This document shows, piece after piece, positions 1 to 9,131 of a DNA stretch of 64,000 nt (position 1 is the stretch's first letter; every line of letters starts with the position of its first letter). The notes below the pieces were generated by a model, which had not been told where the DNA came from, made no database searches, and was given only the letters and a program-made list of their open reading frames with translations. The stretch is from Niallia circulans NBRC 13626 (GTDB taxonomy: Bacteria; Bacillota; Bacilli; Bacillales; Cytobacillaceae): NCBI RefSeq assembly GCF_001591585.1, contig NZ_BCVE01000014.1, positions 1-64,000 on the forward strand, read 5' to 3'. The position numbers and the translations under genes are program-made.

Positions 1-166
1 AAGGGGAGCATATCATTTAGTGTGTACGTATAATTGCTCGGGGTTAAATTTGATTGAAATACTTATTTCTCCCCCTCTTTTTATGTATACTTCCCCTCTT
101 CGCTTAGTAAAGGAGTAATTCAAATCAGTTTAGCATGCACCATTTTATGACAAAATCAATCGGAAA

Positions 167-230
167 TTTACAATCCTTTACTATTCCTTAAAATAGATTC
201 AATGATTTATTAACATTGGAACCCTATACT
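167..230 (+). promoter_or_regulatory. Putative PhoP-type box array and -10 of the tua operon
   Basis: Five TT-rich hexamers resembling the PhoP half-site TT(A/T/C)ACA lie at 167 (TTTACA), 177 (TTTACT), 188 (TTAAAA), 198 (TTCAAT) and 210 (TTAACA), that is, about one per 10-12 bp on one face of the helix. A TATACT -10 follows at 225-230 with no good -35, as expected for an activator-dependent promoter. In B. subtilis the tua operon is switched on by PhoP~P during phosphate starvation. The boxes are seen here; the identity of the binding protein is inferred. DNA before 167 shows no gene I can support. Confidence 0.45.
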
Positions 231-273
231 AAATCTGATAGCTCAGATAGATAAAACTTTGAGGTGAAAAAAC

Positions 274-933
274 ATGCAGGCTAACAGGAGTATCCATATT
301 TTAAAAGAGATATCAATTGTACAAGCAAATAACCTTAAATCTTCTAAAAAAGTTTCCTTTTATCAAGTTTTTAAAAGAATGATGGATCTCTTTATAGCAA
401 GTATAGGTATTGTTATAACTCTCCCGTTGATTCTTCTATTTGCTATTCTCATTCGCATAGATTCACCGGGTTCTCCCTTTTATGTGCAGCAAAGGGTTGG
501 GAAGAATGGCAAATGCTTTCGTTTAATTAAATTGCGATCGATGAGAATGGATGCAGAAAAGGACGGAGAAAAATGGGCAGAGATAAATGATCCAAGAATT
601 ACAAAAATTGGTGCGTTTATAAGAAAAACAAGGATTGATGAGCTACCACAATTATTTTCTGTTTTAAAAGGTGATATGTCTATTATTGGACCAAGACCGG
701 AGAGACCTTCTTTTACGGAACAATTTAGCAAGGAGATTGATGGTTTTTCGAATAGGCTGCTAGTAAAGCCAGGATTAACTGGCCTTGCCCAGGTAAACGG
801 TGGGTATGACATCACACCAAGAGAAAAGCTAACTTACGATCTTCAATATATTAATAATGTAACATTTTCTTTAGAAATGAAAATTTTAGTAAAGACGATA
901 AAAGTGGTGCTCACAGGAGAGGGTGCAAGATAA
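274..933 (+). CDS. tuaA: Undecaprenyl-phosphate sugar-1-phosphate transferase (TuaA-like)
   Basis: This is the initiating enzyme of the wall polysaccharide: it moves a sugar-1-phosphate from a UDP-sugar onto undecaprenyl phosphate at the inner membrane face. The 219 residues carry the bacterial sugar transferase domain (WcaJ/TuaA family): one hydrophobic segment near residues 36-62, then the motifs RTRIDELPQ-like (KTRIDELPQ), GPRPER and GLTGLAQVNG. The length matches TuaA of B. subtilis. The ATG at 274 follows a GAGGTG ribosome binding site. It is first in an eight-gene operon whose order matches tuaABC-EFGH, which supports the paralogue assignment. The exact sugar transferred cannot be read from the sequence. 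Confidence 0.85.
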   Translation: MQANRSIHILKEISIVQANNLKSSKKVSFYQVFKRMMDLFIASIGIVITLPLILLFAILIRIDSPGSPFYVQQRVGKNGKCFRLIKLRSMRMDAEKDGEKWAEINDPRITKIGAFIRKTRIDELPQLFSVLKGDMSIIGPRPERPSFTEQFSKEIDGFSNRLLVKPGLTGLAQVNGGYDITPREKLTYDLQYINNVTFSLEMKILVKTIKVVLTGEGAR

Positions 934-2376
934 TTGGACTCCATAAAAAGCAAGATTAACAGTGGAGCAAAATGGACCAGTATAGCAACGTTCGTTATTA
1001 CTCTCTTACAGATTGGACAGTTTATCGTACTAGGCAATATCATGAGTGCAAAGGAGTTTGGCATGATTGGCATGCTGACGACAATCAGCATCTTTGCACA
1101 AATTTTTGTTGAATTAGGTTTAGGGGCTGCAGTCATCCAAAAACATCATGCAACAGAAAGGCAGTTATCTACCCTTTTTTGGATAAATGTTCTTTTAGGA
1201 ATATTTATTTGTTTCCTTATGCAGGCAGCAAGCCCCATTATTGCAGATTATTTTCAAACAAAAGAGTTAGAGGGAAAAGTCAGATTACTATCAATCGTAT
1301 TTTTGATCGCGCCTATAGGACAGCAGTCACAGTACTTAATGCAGCGAGACTTATCGTTTAAGACATTAGGAAAGATCGAAACGATATCTAATGTTTTAAG
1401 CTTTAGTCTCTTAATTGGACTGCTCCTTTTTTTAAAGCAAAATCCAGTTAATGCTTATGTATGGTCACAGGTTTGCCTTTATTCCTTGAAAGGGATTCTT
1501 TTTTATATTTGTTACTTCCCAAAGTGGAGACCAAGCTTTGTGCTAGATATCAAAGCATGTAAAGAATTTTTCTCTTTTGGCGTGTATCAGCTTTTATCTA
1601 GGCTCGTAAATCGTTTAGGAAGCAATATGGATATGTTGTTGATTGGAAGATTTATGGGCATGGAAGCATTGGGGATTTATAACTTAGTCTATCAAATTAT
1701 AACTATTCCCGTTCTTAAGTTAAATCCTATTATAACGAGAGTTGCCTTTCCGGTGTTTGCGAAAGATAAAAATAATAATCGGGCATTAGAGAGTGGTTAT
1801 TTATATATGACCAAATTATTAGCAATTGTGTCGTTTCCATTGTTATTAGGGCTCTATGCTGTTGCAGATTTAGTTATCCCACTCTTCTTTGGAGAGCAAT
1901 GGATGGCGGCTGTTCCTGTTTTGGAAATTATGATTATAGTAGGAATTCTAAGGGTTCTTATGAATCCCAATGGGAGCATTATATTAGCAAAGGGAAAAGC
2001 AGACATTGCTTTTTATTGGGACTTAGGAGTATTAGTTTGTTATGGTTTAGCATTATTAGCTGCAGTTCGGAGTAATCAGCTGGAAATAGTAGCATGGACA
2101 TATGTGGGTGTAAGTATTCTTAATTTTATCGGTGGGAGAATCCTATTAACTAGAATGATCGGGCTTCAGCTAAAAAGTTATGTAAAAGTGTTGCTGCTGC
2201 CATTTATTCTTGCAGTGGTCAGCAGTGGGATTGCATTCCTGTCAAAAACGCAAATGATTTCTATTCATAATAATTTGGTTTGGGCACTTGTATGGTCTGT
2301 GTTGATAAGCGGGATTAGTTATTTGCTGCTACTGCATGCATTAAAGCATGTAGCATTTCGAGAAGAATATCAATAA
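934..2376 (+). CDS. tuaB: Polysaccharide flippase of the Wzx/PST type (TuaB-like)
   Basis: This 480-residue integral membrane protein has about 12-14 hydrophobic segments and belongs to the MOP/PST lipid-linked oligosaccharide exporters. It would flip the undecaprenyl-linked repeat unit across the membrane. The start is TTG directly after the TAA of the preceding gene, served by an AGGAGAGGGTG ribosome binding site inside the end of tuaA, so translation is probably coupled. Length and position match B. subtilis TuaB (about 480 residues, second gene). No catalytic motif is expected in this family. Confidence 0.82.
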   Translation: MDSIKSKINSGAKWTSIATFVITLLQIGQFIVLGNIMSAKEFGMIGMLTTISIFAQIFVELGLGAAVIQKHHATERQLSTLFWINVLLGIFICFLMQAASPIIADYFQTKELEGKVRLLSIVFLIAPIGQQSQYLMQRDLSFKTLGKIETISNVLSFSLLIGLLLFLKQNPVNAYVWSQVCLYSLKGILFYICYFPKWRPSFVLDIKACKEFFSFGVYQLLSRLVNRLGSNMDMLLIGRFMGMEALGIYNLVYQIITIPVLKLNPIITRVAFPVFAKDKNNNRALESGYLYMTKLLAIVSFPLLLGLYAVADLVIPLFFGEQWMAAVPVLEIMIIVGILRVLMNPNGSIILAKGKADIAFYWDLGVLVCYGLALLAAVRSNQLEIVAWTYVGVSILNFIGGRILLTRMIGLQLKSYVKVLLLPFILAVVSSGIAFLSKTQMISIHNNLVWALVWSVLISGISYLLLLHALKHVAFREEYQ

Positions 2377-2406
2377 AGGAATAAGCTGAACGATAGGATG
2401 TGTATC

Positions 2407-3636
2407 ATGAAAGTATTGTGGATAACGAGTGTTTACCCTAGTGCAGATAACCCTGGAAGCGGGGTGTTTCATGAAACACAGGTAAGAGCATTATCCTCTT
2501 TAGGAGTGGATATAACAGTTATTAATCCAGTTCCATTAAATCCTTTTTTCTTTCGACTATGGAAGAAAAAATATCATAAAAAGAACTATCCATATTTAGA
2601 GAAAAGGCATGGCATAAACATATATAGGCCTGTGTATAGGGCGACACCTGGTCAACTTCGCTGGTTCCAGCCAGATAAGCGCATTGCAGAATGTATTCTT
2701 AAAACTTGGAAGAAAGAGAACATAGAGGTCGATTTGATCCATGCACACTTCGCTATGCCTTCGGGAGGGGCAGCAAGAATTGTTGCCGCTAAATGTAAAA
2801 AGCCTTGGCTGCTCACATTACATGGAAGTGATGTCTATATTTATCCATCATTTAGTCGAAGTGCGGAACGGATTTTTCAAAAAACGGTAAAGTCCGCAGA
2901 TGAAGTTATTGCCGTAGGAGAACATCTTGCTGCTGCAGCTGAGACAAAAACTGGGAGAAAATGTATGCCGTTACCGATAGGAATTGATTTATCGAAATTT
3001 AAATTACCGCAGGCAGCCAATTTAAAAGCGAGCTATAGAGAGGAATTAGCATTACCTGTTAATAAAAAAATCATTTTGTTTGTAGGGCGTCTTGTGAAAG
3101 AAAAAGGGATTTTTGAATTAGCAGAGGCATTATCTTATCTTCCGGAAGATTATGTAGTGGTTTATGTGGGGGCTGGCCCAGAAAAAGAAAAGCTGCAAAA
3201 AAATAATTTGTATAATAAACGATTATTCTTAGCAGGACAAATTCCTAATGAGATAGTAAGCGATTATTTGTCAGCATGCGATACTTTTATCTTACCGTCC
3301 TATTCGGAAGGATTACCGACCGTTGTTATAGAGGCGATGGCTTTGAAGATACCGACAATTTGCACAAGTGTCGGCGGGATACCTGATTTATTTGGAGAGT
3401 ACACCAATTTGCTGATTCAGCCTCGGTCGGTACAAGCGATTGTAACAAGAGTGAAAGAGCAGGCAGCTGATGCAGCCTTGTTTGACAAGGCTGCAGAACA
3501 ATTATATCAGCGTGTTCTTGATAACTATTCTGCAGTTGATAATGCTAAAAAACTACTGGGAACTTACCAAGAATTGGCGAGCAAGTCGATAGAATCTACT
3601 AATCAATTAAATCACTTTTGGGAGGAAGCGAAATGA
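2407..3636 (+). CDS. tuaC: Glycosyltransferase family 4 (TuaC-like)
   Basis: This is a GT-B fold glycosyltransferase that extends the lipid-linked repeat unit in the cytoplasm. The N-terminal acceptor half contains the LHGSDVY motif near residue 140. The C-terminal nucleotide-sugar half has FVGRLVKEKGIFELAEAL and the EX7E-type SYSEGLPTVVIEAMALKIP. An in-frame ATG lies 9 bp upstream (2398), but the AGG at 2395-2397 is spaced correctly only for the ATG at 2407, so I chose the shorter form starting MKVLWITS. The stop overlaps the ATG of the next gene (ATGA). It is third in the tua order, as TuaC is. Confidence 0.8.
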   Translation: MKVLWITSVYPSADNPGSGVFHETQVRALSSLGVDITVINPVPLNPFFFRLWKKKYHKKNYPYLEKRHGINIYRPVYRATPGQLRWFQPDKRIAECILKTWKKENIEVDLIHAHFAMPSGGAARIVAAKCKKPWLLTLHGSDVYIYPSFSRSAERIFQKTVKSADEVIAVGEHLAAAAETKTGRKCMPLPIGIDLSKFKLPQAANLKASYREELALPVNKKIILFVGRLVKEKGIFELAEALSYLPEDYVVVYVGAGPEKEKLQKNNLYNKRLFLAGQIPNEIVSDYLSACDTFILPSYSEGLPTVVIEAMALKIPTICTSVGGIPDLFGEYTNLLIQPRSVQAIVTRVKEQAADAALFDKAAEQLYQRVLDNYSAVDNAKKLLGTYQELASKSIESTNQLNHFWEEAK

Positions 3637-4562
3637 CCAAGGTTCTTGTTACTGGTGGAGCGGGCTTTATTGGTTCACATATTGTAGAGAGTTTGTTAGA
3701 AGAAGGATATGAAGTAATAGTTATCGATAATTTTTCTACGGGTAAATTTGAGAATATACAGGATTTAGCTGTTAAAATATGCCCGTTTGATATAACAGAT
3801 TCTCGTGTGATTGATTATATTGTCGACTTAAATCCTGATTTTATTATTCATCAAGCTGCCCAAGTAAGTGTGGCAGAATCAGTGCATGACATATTACATG
3901 ATGAAAATGTAAATGTAAAAGGATCATTACATGTCATTAAAGCAGCTATTCGCGGTTCCGTCCGGAAAATACTATTTGCCTCTTCGGCAGCTGTATACGG
4001 GAATCCAGTGAAGCTCCCTGTTACGACAGAACATCCAACTTTGCCGGAATCACCCTATGGATTAACAAAATTAACGGTCGAAAAATATTTGAAGTTAGCT
4101 TCTAAATTATATGGACTGTCGTATGGAATTTTAAGATATAGCAATGTCTATGGACCGCGGCAGGATGGTAAAGGAGAAGGTGGGGTTATCTCTATTTTTG
4201 CTGATCGTGTTTTTGAAGAAAAACCACCAATTATTTACGGTTCTGGAGAACAAACAAGAGATTTCATTTATGTAAAAGACGTTGCGAATGCAAATTTACA
4301 TGCGTTAAAGCAGGACGAAAATCTTTGCCTGAATATTTCATCCAATAACCGAATCTCGATAAATCAACTTTGGGAGAAGATAGCTGATATAAGCGAGGTA
4401 CCATTAAAACCAATTTATAAAGCAGACAGAGAAGGCGATATTCTCCATAGTATTTTATGCAATGAACAGACCATGCAACAACTGAATTGGCAGCCACAAA
4501 CCAATTTAGAATATGGATTAAGAGAAACGCTATTCTCATCTAAACAAGTTTTACAAAAGTAG
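3633..4562 (+). CDS. SDR-family nucleotide-sugar epimerase in the tuaD position
   Basis: This 309-residue extended short-chain dehydrogenase is of the GalE/UDP-hexose 4-epimerase type. Visible features are the NAD-binding GGAGFIGSH at the N-terminus, the ASSAAVYG segment, the catalytic SPYGLTK (YxxxK) and SNVYGPRQ followed by GEGGVISIF. The start is the ATG at 3633 behind GGGAGG, overlapping the tuaC stop; the longer TTG reading at 3618 has no ribosome binding site. In B. subtilis this slot holds tuaD, UDP-glucose 6-dehydrogenase, which is a different and longer enzyme (about 460 residues). The epimerase probably supplies UDP-Gal, UDP-GalNAc or UDP-GalA to the polymer. The substrate is not decided by sequence alone. 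Confidence 0.85.
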   Translation: MTKVLVTGGAGFIGSHIVESLLEEGYEVIVIDNFSTGKFENIQDLAVKICPFDITDSRVIDYIVDLNPDFIIHQAAQVSVAESVHDILHDENVNVKGSLHVIKAAIRGSVRKILFASSAAVYGNPVKLPVTTEHPTLPESPYGLTKLTVEKYLKLASKLYGLSYGILRYSNVYGPRQDGKGEGGVISIFADRVFEEKPPIIYGSGEQTRDFIYVKDVANANLHALKQDENLCLNISSNNRISINQLWEKIADISEVPLKPIYKADREGDILHSILCNEQTMQQLNWQPQTNLEYGLRETLFSSKQVLQK

Positions 4563-4581
4563 GGAGGAAGGATTGTAGAAG

Positions 4582-6021
4582 TTGGGAACTAACCGTACAG
4601 TAAGCAAAACAATAGGATTCACCGTATTAGGGATCGGTTGTCTTACCGTTTTATATTGGACAACGATGTATCAATTAACTTGGATGCTTCCCATCGTATG
4701 TATATGGATTGCGATTCAATTAGGAATATATTTGAAGTCAGTCATAACACTTGATCAGTTATTTCAAAATGTCATGTATGTCTTATTGCTTTCCACTTTT
4801 CTTAACCAATCCATTCTTAGTGTGAAAGTTGGTGCTTTTTCTGTTTTCTTATACAGAATATTGTTATTATTAGCAATTGTTTTATATATGGGCACTGCTT
4901 TTTACAGAAAAAGGATGGTACAGGATTTTAATCGCAGTGGGCTACCGTTTATTTGGTTGTTCTTTGGTGGATGGATTCTTTATGGAACCATTTCGATTCT
5001 TTGGTCTATTTCTATTATTGCTTCCATTAAATACATGTCCTTATTGGTAATGGGAATAGCATTTGTCTATTTAGCGAATGTGACATTTAAAACACGGCAA
5101 CAGCTAAAGTACTTTTTGGCAGGATGGCTTGGAATGACCATTTTATTAGTGGGAATAGGATTCGTGAATTATTTCTTTTCTATTCAATTACCAAGTTCCG
5201 GTCTGTATGGTGCTTCCAGTTATAAACTATCGTATCCAACAGCCGTCTTTTACAATCAAAATGATTTTGCTGTCTATTTAGGCATTTCTTTTTTCTTCTT
5301 TTTAGCTGTTGTAAAAAATACCAAGAGAACAATGCTGAAGGGATCTATGTTTGTTTTTAGCGTCCTAGTCTTCCTGCTTATTTATTTAACGGAATCACGT
5401 GCTGGAATACTTGCCCTTGCAGGAGGCGGATTAGTGTATATATTCCTGATCATTCCAAAGTGGTGGAAGAAACTAATATTACGAATTAGTCTTGGAGTAG
5501 GAATACTAGGAGGGATTTTGTTTGCTAACAGAGGATTTAGTAAAATTCAGAGTCTTATAGAGTTAGCCGGACAATATGAGCTAAATGAAGTGTTACCATC
5601 AAACTTAGCGAGAATCAATCTTTTAAGAAATACGTTTTCTTATTTGCTCGATTCTTACGGATTTGGAATCGGAGCAGGAAATATTCCTTATTATCTGGAG
5701 TATAAGAGTTATTTTCCAACAGGAAATGTCTACCAAGTGCATAATTGGTATGCTGAAATCGCCGGCAACTTTGGGTTAATGATTTTGTTTGGCTACTTAA
5801 TGATATTGATTTATGCATTTATATCATTCTATCGAGCATACGAGAAGGCGGACAGCGGTACCGATAAAATGTTGTTAGAGGCGTGTATGATCGGAATGGT
5901 AGCATTCGTTATTTCGAGTATCAGCCCAAGCTCTGTGATGAACTTATATTTTCATTGGGTATTTCTTGGGTTTATTTTATGTACTCTGTCTGTTTATAAA
6001 AATAGAAAGCTAGAATCTTAA
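4582..6021 (+). CDS. tuaE: O-antigen ligase/polymerase-family membrane protein (TuaE-like)
   Basis: This polytopic protein of 479 residues, about 12 hydrophobic segments, has the large extracytoplasmic loop typical of the Wzy/O-antigen ligase superfamily (loop around residues 320-400, with the VHNWYAEIAGNFG stretch that matches the H-N-x-x-x-E pattern of PF04932). It would polymerise flipped repeat units at the outer face of the membrane. The start is TTG, about 12 nt after GGAGGAAGG. Position five in the operon and length match TuaE. Confidence 0.78.
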   Translation: MGTNRTVSKTIGFTVLGIGCLTVLYWTTMYQLTWMLPIVCIWIAIQLGIYLKSVITLDQLFQNVMYVLLLSTFLNQSILSVKVGAFSVFLYRILLLLAIVLYMGTAFYRKRMVQDFNRSGLPFIWLFFGGWILYGTISILWSISIIASIKYMSLLVMGIAFVYLANVTFKTRQQLKYFLAGWLGMTILLVGIGFVNYFFSIQLPSSGLYGASSYKLSYPTAVFYNQNDFAVYLGISFFFFLAVVKNTKRTMLKGSMFVFSVLVFLLIYLTESRAGILALAGGGLVYIFLIIPKWWKKLILRISLGVGILGGILFANRGFSKIQSLIELAGQYELNEVLPSNLARINLLRNTFSYLLDSYGFGIGAGNIPYYLEYKSYFPTGNVYQVHNWYAEIAGNFGLMILFGYLMILIYAFISFYRAYEKADSGTDKMLLEACMIGMVAFVISSISPSSVMNLYFHWVFLGFILCTLSVYKNRKLES

Positions 6022-6050
6022 CTTTCATAGCAGAAAGGGAGAGTTCGTTT

Positions 6051-6716
6051 GTGAGGTCTGTTTTATCAATTATAGCAGCTAGATGGAAAAAATATTTTAT
6101 CCCTTTATTATTGCTTAGTGTCCTTTTAGGAGCAATAGGATGGTTTGTCCCAGCTGGGAAAGAAAGGGGAGCAGTTAAAGCAGAGGCCACTATTTTACTA
6201 GGGAATTATGAAAATGAGTACTTAAATAATAGTGAAGTAATTGCATCCTTATTAAGAAATGAAACGACTTTTGTACACTATTTACCCGGTGTCGATATAG
6301 AGAAGGAACAGCTTCTTATTTCTGCGGATACCCCTAAAAAGATCAGCTTTACACTTACTGGTTCAAGTGAACAAGAAGCCGTAGATTCCTTATCAGAATT
6401 AGTAGCTGCCTTTCTGGAAATGGATCAACAGTATTATCAAGAAAAAGATGAAATTATCTCAGAAAGCATTAATCAGCTTCAAGAAAAACCTGTTCAAGCA
6501 GAATCAGCTGTTGATCAACAACGATTTCTATATGAATTAAAAACGAAACAAGTAAATATGCAGCCAGCAATGTTAGTTAAGGATGTCGCAGCAATAAGTG
6601 GGGATAATCGTGTAATCTCTCCCCAAGATCGAGCGCTAATGGGTGTAATGATCGGCATCATGCTCAGTTGTTTATGGATAATTTATCCGGTGTTCTTAAA
6701 ATCCGAGATCGAATAA
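6051..6716 (+). CDS. tuaF: Wzz-like chain-length or co-polymerase membrane protein (TuaF-like)
   Basis: The 221 residues have one hydrophobic segment near each end (about 14-34 and 192-212) and an extracytoplasmic, partly coiled-coil centre, the arrangement of Wzz-type chain-length determinants. There is no kinase domain. The start is GTG after an AAGGGAGAG ribosome binding site. Sequence conservation of this family is low, so the call rests on topology and on its place between the polymerase and TuaG-like genes, exactly as in B. subtilis tua. Its role would be to set polymer length. Confidence 0.68.
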   Translation: MRSVLSIIAARWKKYFIPLLLLSVLLGAIGWFVPAGKERGAVKAEATILLGNYENEYLNNSEVIASLLRNETTFVHYLPGVDIEKEQLLISADTPKKISFTLTGSSEQEAVDSLSELVAAFLEMDQQYYQEKDEIISESINQLQEKPVQAESAVDQQRFLYELKTKQVNMQPAMLVKDVAAISGDNRVISPQDRALMGVMIGIMLSCLWIIYPVFLKSEIE

Positions 6717-6731
6717 AGAGGTGAGTGGGAG

Positions 6732-7481
6732 ATGGTTCCATCTGTATCCATTATTATGCCTTCCTATAATTGTAAAGAGTATATATCTTTTAGCATCCAG
6801 TCTGTTAGGGAACAAACATACACAGATTGGGAACTGCTCATTGTTGATGACCATTCCACAGACGGCACAGTCGAGGTATTAAAAGAATGGGAAAAAGTAG
6901 AGGAGAGAATTCGAGTTTTTTACCGAACGGTTAATGGAGGAGCGGCTGTTGCTCGGAATATGGCGCTCGAGCATGCGCGTGGAAAATATATTGCCTTTTT
7001 AGACAGTGATGACCGATGGAAACAAGAAAAGCTTGAAATTCAACTAGCATATATGAAGGAAAATCAGTATGCTTTCACCTTTACTGCTTATGAGTGTATT
7101 GATCAAAAAGGAGAGCGGATCAATAAATATATTCGGGTTCCTGAGCAAGTGGATTATCAAACCATGCTAAAAAATACAATTGTTGGCTGTCTGACTGTTC
7201 TAATTGATCGTGATCAAGTAGGGGATTTTCAAATGCCCAACATCCGTACTCGGCAGGATCTAGCAACTTGGTTAATGATTTTGAAGCGAGGTTTCCGTGC
7301 ATTTGGCTTAAACGAAATATTAGCAGAATATAGAGTAGGAAATGATTCTATCTCTAAAAATAAATGGAAAGCAGCAAAAAATAATTGGCATGTTTATCGT
7401 CAAATAGAGCAGTTAAATTTCTTGCAGTCATCCTGGTATTTTTCTCATTATGCTTATAATGCTATTCGGAAAAGACTGTAG
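6732..7481 (+). CDS. tuaG: Glycosyltransferase family 2 (TuaG-like)
   Basis: This is a GT-A fold inverting transferase of 249 residues. It shows the family opening VSIIMPSYNCKEYI, the nucleotide-contacting DDHSTDGT, the metal-binding DSDD (in FLDSDDRW) near residue 95, and ARGKYIAFLD. It probably adds a sugar to the lipid-linked repeat in the cytoplasm. The ATG at 6732 follows GAGGTG. Length and seventh position match TuaG. Confidence 0.82.
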   Translation: MVPSVSIIMPSYNCKEYISFSIQSVREQTYTDWELLIVDDHSTDGTVEVLKEWEKVEERIRVFYRTVNGGAAVARNMALEHARGKYIAFLDSDDRWKQEKLEIQLAYMKENQYAFTFTAYECIDQKGERINKYIRVPEQVDYQTMLKNTIVGCLTVLIDRDQVGDFQMPNIRTRQDLATWLMILKRGFRAFGLNEILAEYRVGNDSISKNKWKAAKNNWHVYRQIEQLNFLQSSWYFSHYAYNAIRKRL

Positions 7482-7501
7482 AAGGTAGAGGAGCATAGAA
7501 A

Positions 7502-8668
7502 ATGAGAACAATCCATGTTATCGTTGCAACTGGCGTTTGGAATTTAGACAATTTGACTTATCGAAGACATCGATTTGCAGAGTTTCTGCAAAAGCAGCAG
7601 GAAACTGAGGAAGTAATCTGGTTATGTCCAGGGGAAAAACAGACATCAGAAGTAACGAGGTTAGAAAATGGTATTTACCAGTGGATAATCAGTGATTTGG
7701 GAAATTATAAAGTACAACGTTTCGCTCGATTTATCCCTTTTTTCTACCAAAAGAAGCTCCGAAGTTTAAGTAATTATTTAGCAGAAAAGAAAGGGAATTA
7801 TTTGGTGAATTTATGGTATACCTATCCTGCTTTTCCGACTTTGTATAAGATATATTCATGGGATCAAATCGTTTATGACTGCAGTGATTTATGGGCAGAA
7901 CAATTGAGCGGGAAATTTTCTTTCCTTTCTTATTTAAAGCAAAAGATCATCTATCAAAGTGAACAAACAATTGTTGAAAAAGCAAGTTATATTACTTGTA
8001 CTTCATGCTTTTTAGCGGCGGAAATAATAAGTAGAACACCAGCCTATCGAGACAAGATTTTTACGTATGAAAACGGAGTAGAATACCAGCTTTTTCAGGA
8101 ACAGAAGAATAGGGAGCCGGTTATTGAGAAAGAAGGGCTGATGATTGGGTACATTGGTGGGATTAAACCAAAACTTGATTTTGAATTAATCCAGCAAATT
8201 GCACAAAGAAGAAGAGATTGGACCATTTTATTAGTTGGACCTGATGGAACGAATAACAGCCCGGGATTTATGAAATTATTGAAGGAACCAAATATTCGAT
8301 GGATGGGAAGTGTCCCGAGAAATCAGGTTCCTGCTTATATGCATATGCTTGATATAGGGATTATGCCATATAAGGATACTCCATATAATAAGGCTATTTT
8401 TCCATTAAAGCTTTTTGAATTTCTTGCTGCTGGAAAGCCAGTGATAGGGATGAACTTGCCTTCAACAAAAGGATATGTGGAAGGAGGCGTTTATGAACTT
8501 TTGCTAGGGGAGACAGAAGTAAATCAATTTATTCATGCCTGTGAAAAGATGGCAGAGAATGCTGGTAGCCAAACGTGGCAGAGCAGAAGAAAGCAACTTG
8601 CCATGTTAAAAGATTGGGAGAATATCTTCCAAGAGATGATCCAAGTCGACAAAAAAACTAGCATATGA
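7502..8668 (+). CDS. tuaH: Glycosyltransferase (TuaH-like), last gene of the tua operon
   Basis: This 388-residue GT-B type glycosyltransferase has a weakly conserved N-terminal half and a C-terminal half with YIGGIKPKLDFELI, ILLVGPDG, YMHMLDIGIMPY and KLFEFLAAGKPVI, the GT4-type donor site. The ATG at 7502 follows GTAGAGGAG. It occupies the place of TuaH and closes the operon: the stop codon lies inside the terminator hairpin at 8648-8695. Which sugar linkage it makes is unknown. Confidence 0.78.
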   Translation: MRTIHVIVATGVWNLDNLTYRRHRFAEFLQKQQETEEVIWLCPGEKQTSEVTRLENGIYQWIISDLGNYKVQRFARFIPFFYQKKLRSLSNYLAEKKGNYLVNLWYTYPAFPTLYKIYSWDQIVYDCSDLWAEQLSGKFSFLSYLKQKIIYQSEQTIVEKASYITCTSCFLAAEIISRTPAYRDKIFTYENGVEYQLFQEQKNREPVIEKEGLMIGYIGGIKPKLDFELIQQIAQRRRDWTILLVGPDGTNNSPGFMKLLKEPNIRWMGSVPRNQVPAYMHMLDIGIMPYKDTPYNKAIFPLKLFEFLAAGKPVIGMNLPSTKGYVEGGVYELLLGETEVNQFIHACEKMAENAGSQTWQSRRKQLAMLKDWENIFQEMIQVDKKTSI

Positions 8669-8695
8669 GGATACCTGATGGCTAGTTTTTTTGTC
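8648..8695. terminator. Bidirectional intrinsic terminator between tuaH and the Rrf2 gene
   Basis: A perfect 15-bp stem (GACAAAAAAACTAGC with its complement) and an 18-nt loop, with A and T runs within the arms so that both strands end in a U tract. It includes the tuaH stop codon and serves the converging Rrf2 gene too. Confidence 0.9.
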
Positions 8696-8708
8696 GTTCT
8701 TATTCAGG

Positions 8709-9131
8709 CTAAATTTTACTGTATATTTCCATTTCATCCATTATATCTTGTAATGTAATATGTTCTAATTCCTTTTCCATTGTTAGTTGAATGGTAGAAA
8801 AAGTCTGGTTTAAGATTGGATGAATTTTGCTTCCTATCGGGCAACGGTGATTTGGATGATCATGTATTGCGAACCATTCACTTTTTGATTGAACGGCTAA
8901 ATAAATGTCTAAAAGGGTAATATCAGCAGGAGGTTTTAATAAGGATGCCCCAGAAATGCCTGCTCTGCTCGTTAGCATTCCTCCTCTTTTCAAAAGTCCG
9001 CACATTCTTCTTATCACTACAGGATTTGTATTCACACTTTCTGCAATAGAATCAGAGGTTATTTGTTCGTATGGTTTCGAGGCAATTAAAGATAGGATAT
9101 GAATAGCAACAGATAGCCGGCTGTTAGCCAT
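8709..9131 (-). CDS. Rrf2-family transcriptional regulator (YwnA-like)
   Basis: This is a winged-helix Rrf2 protein of 140 residues starting MANSRLSVAIHILSLI. The recognition helix region reads TNPVVIRRMCGLLKRGGML, followed by the wing SRAGISGASLLKP. The usual three-cysteine cluster of IscR/NsrR is missing (only RMCG and HRCPIG cysteines are present), so an Fe-S cofactor of the classic type is unlikely; it resembles the YwnA branch. An upstream in-frame ATG at 9170 has no ribosome binding site, whereas GGTGGTG lies 9 nt before the ATG at 9131, so I use the shorter form. Its target is unknown; it may regulate itself. Confidence 0.78.
   Translation of the reverse strand: MANSRLSVAIHILSLIASKPYEQITSDSIAESVNTNPVVIRRMCGLLKRGGMLTSRAGISGASLLKPPADITLLDIYLAVQSKSEWFAIHDHPNHRCPIGSKIHPILNQTFSTIQLTMEKELEHITLQDIMDEMEIYSKI

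Noticed and set aside
2398-2406. Upstream ATG as start of the TuaC-like gene
   Set aside because: No ribosome binding site at proper distance; the ATG at 2407 fits better.
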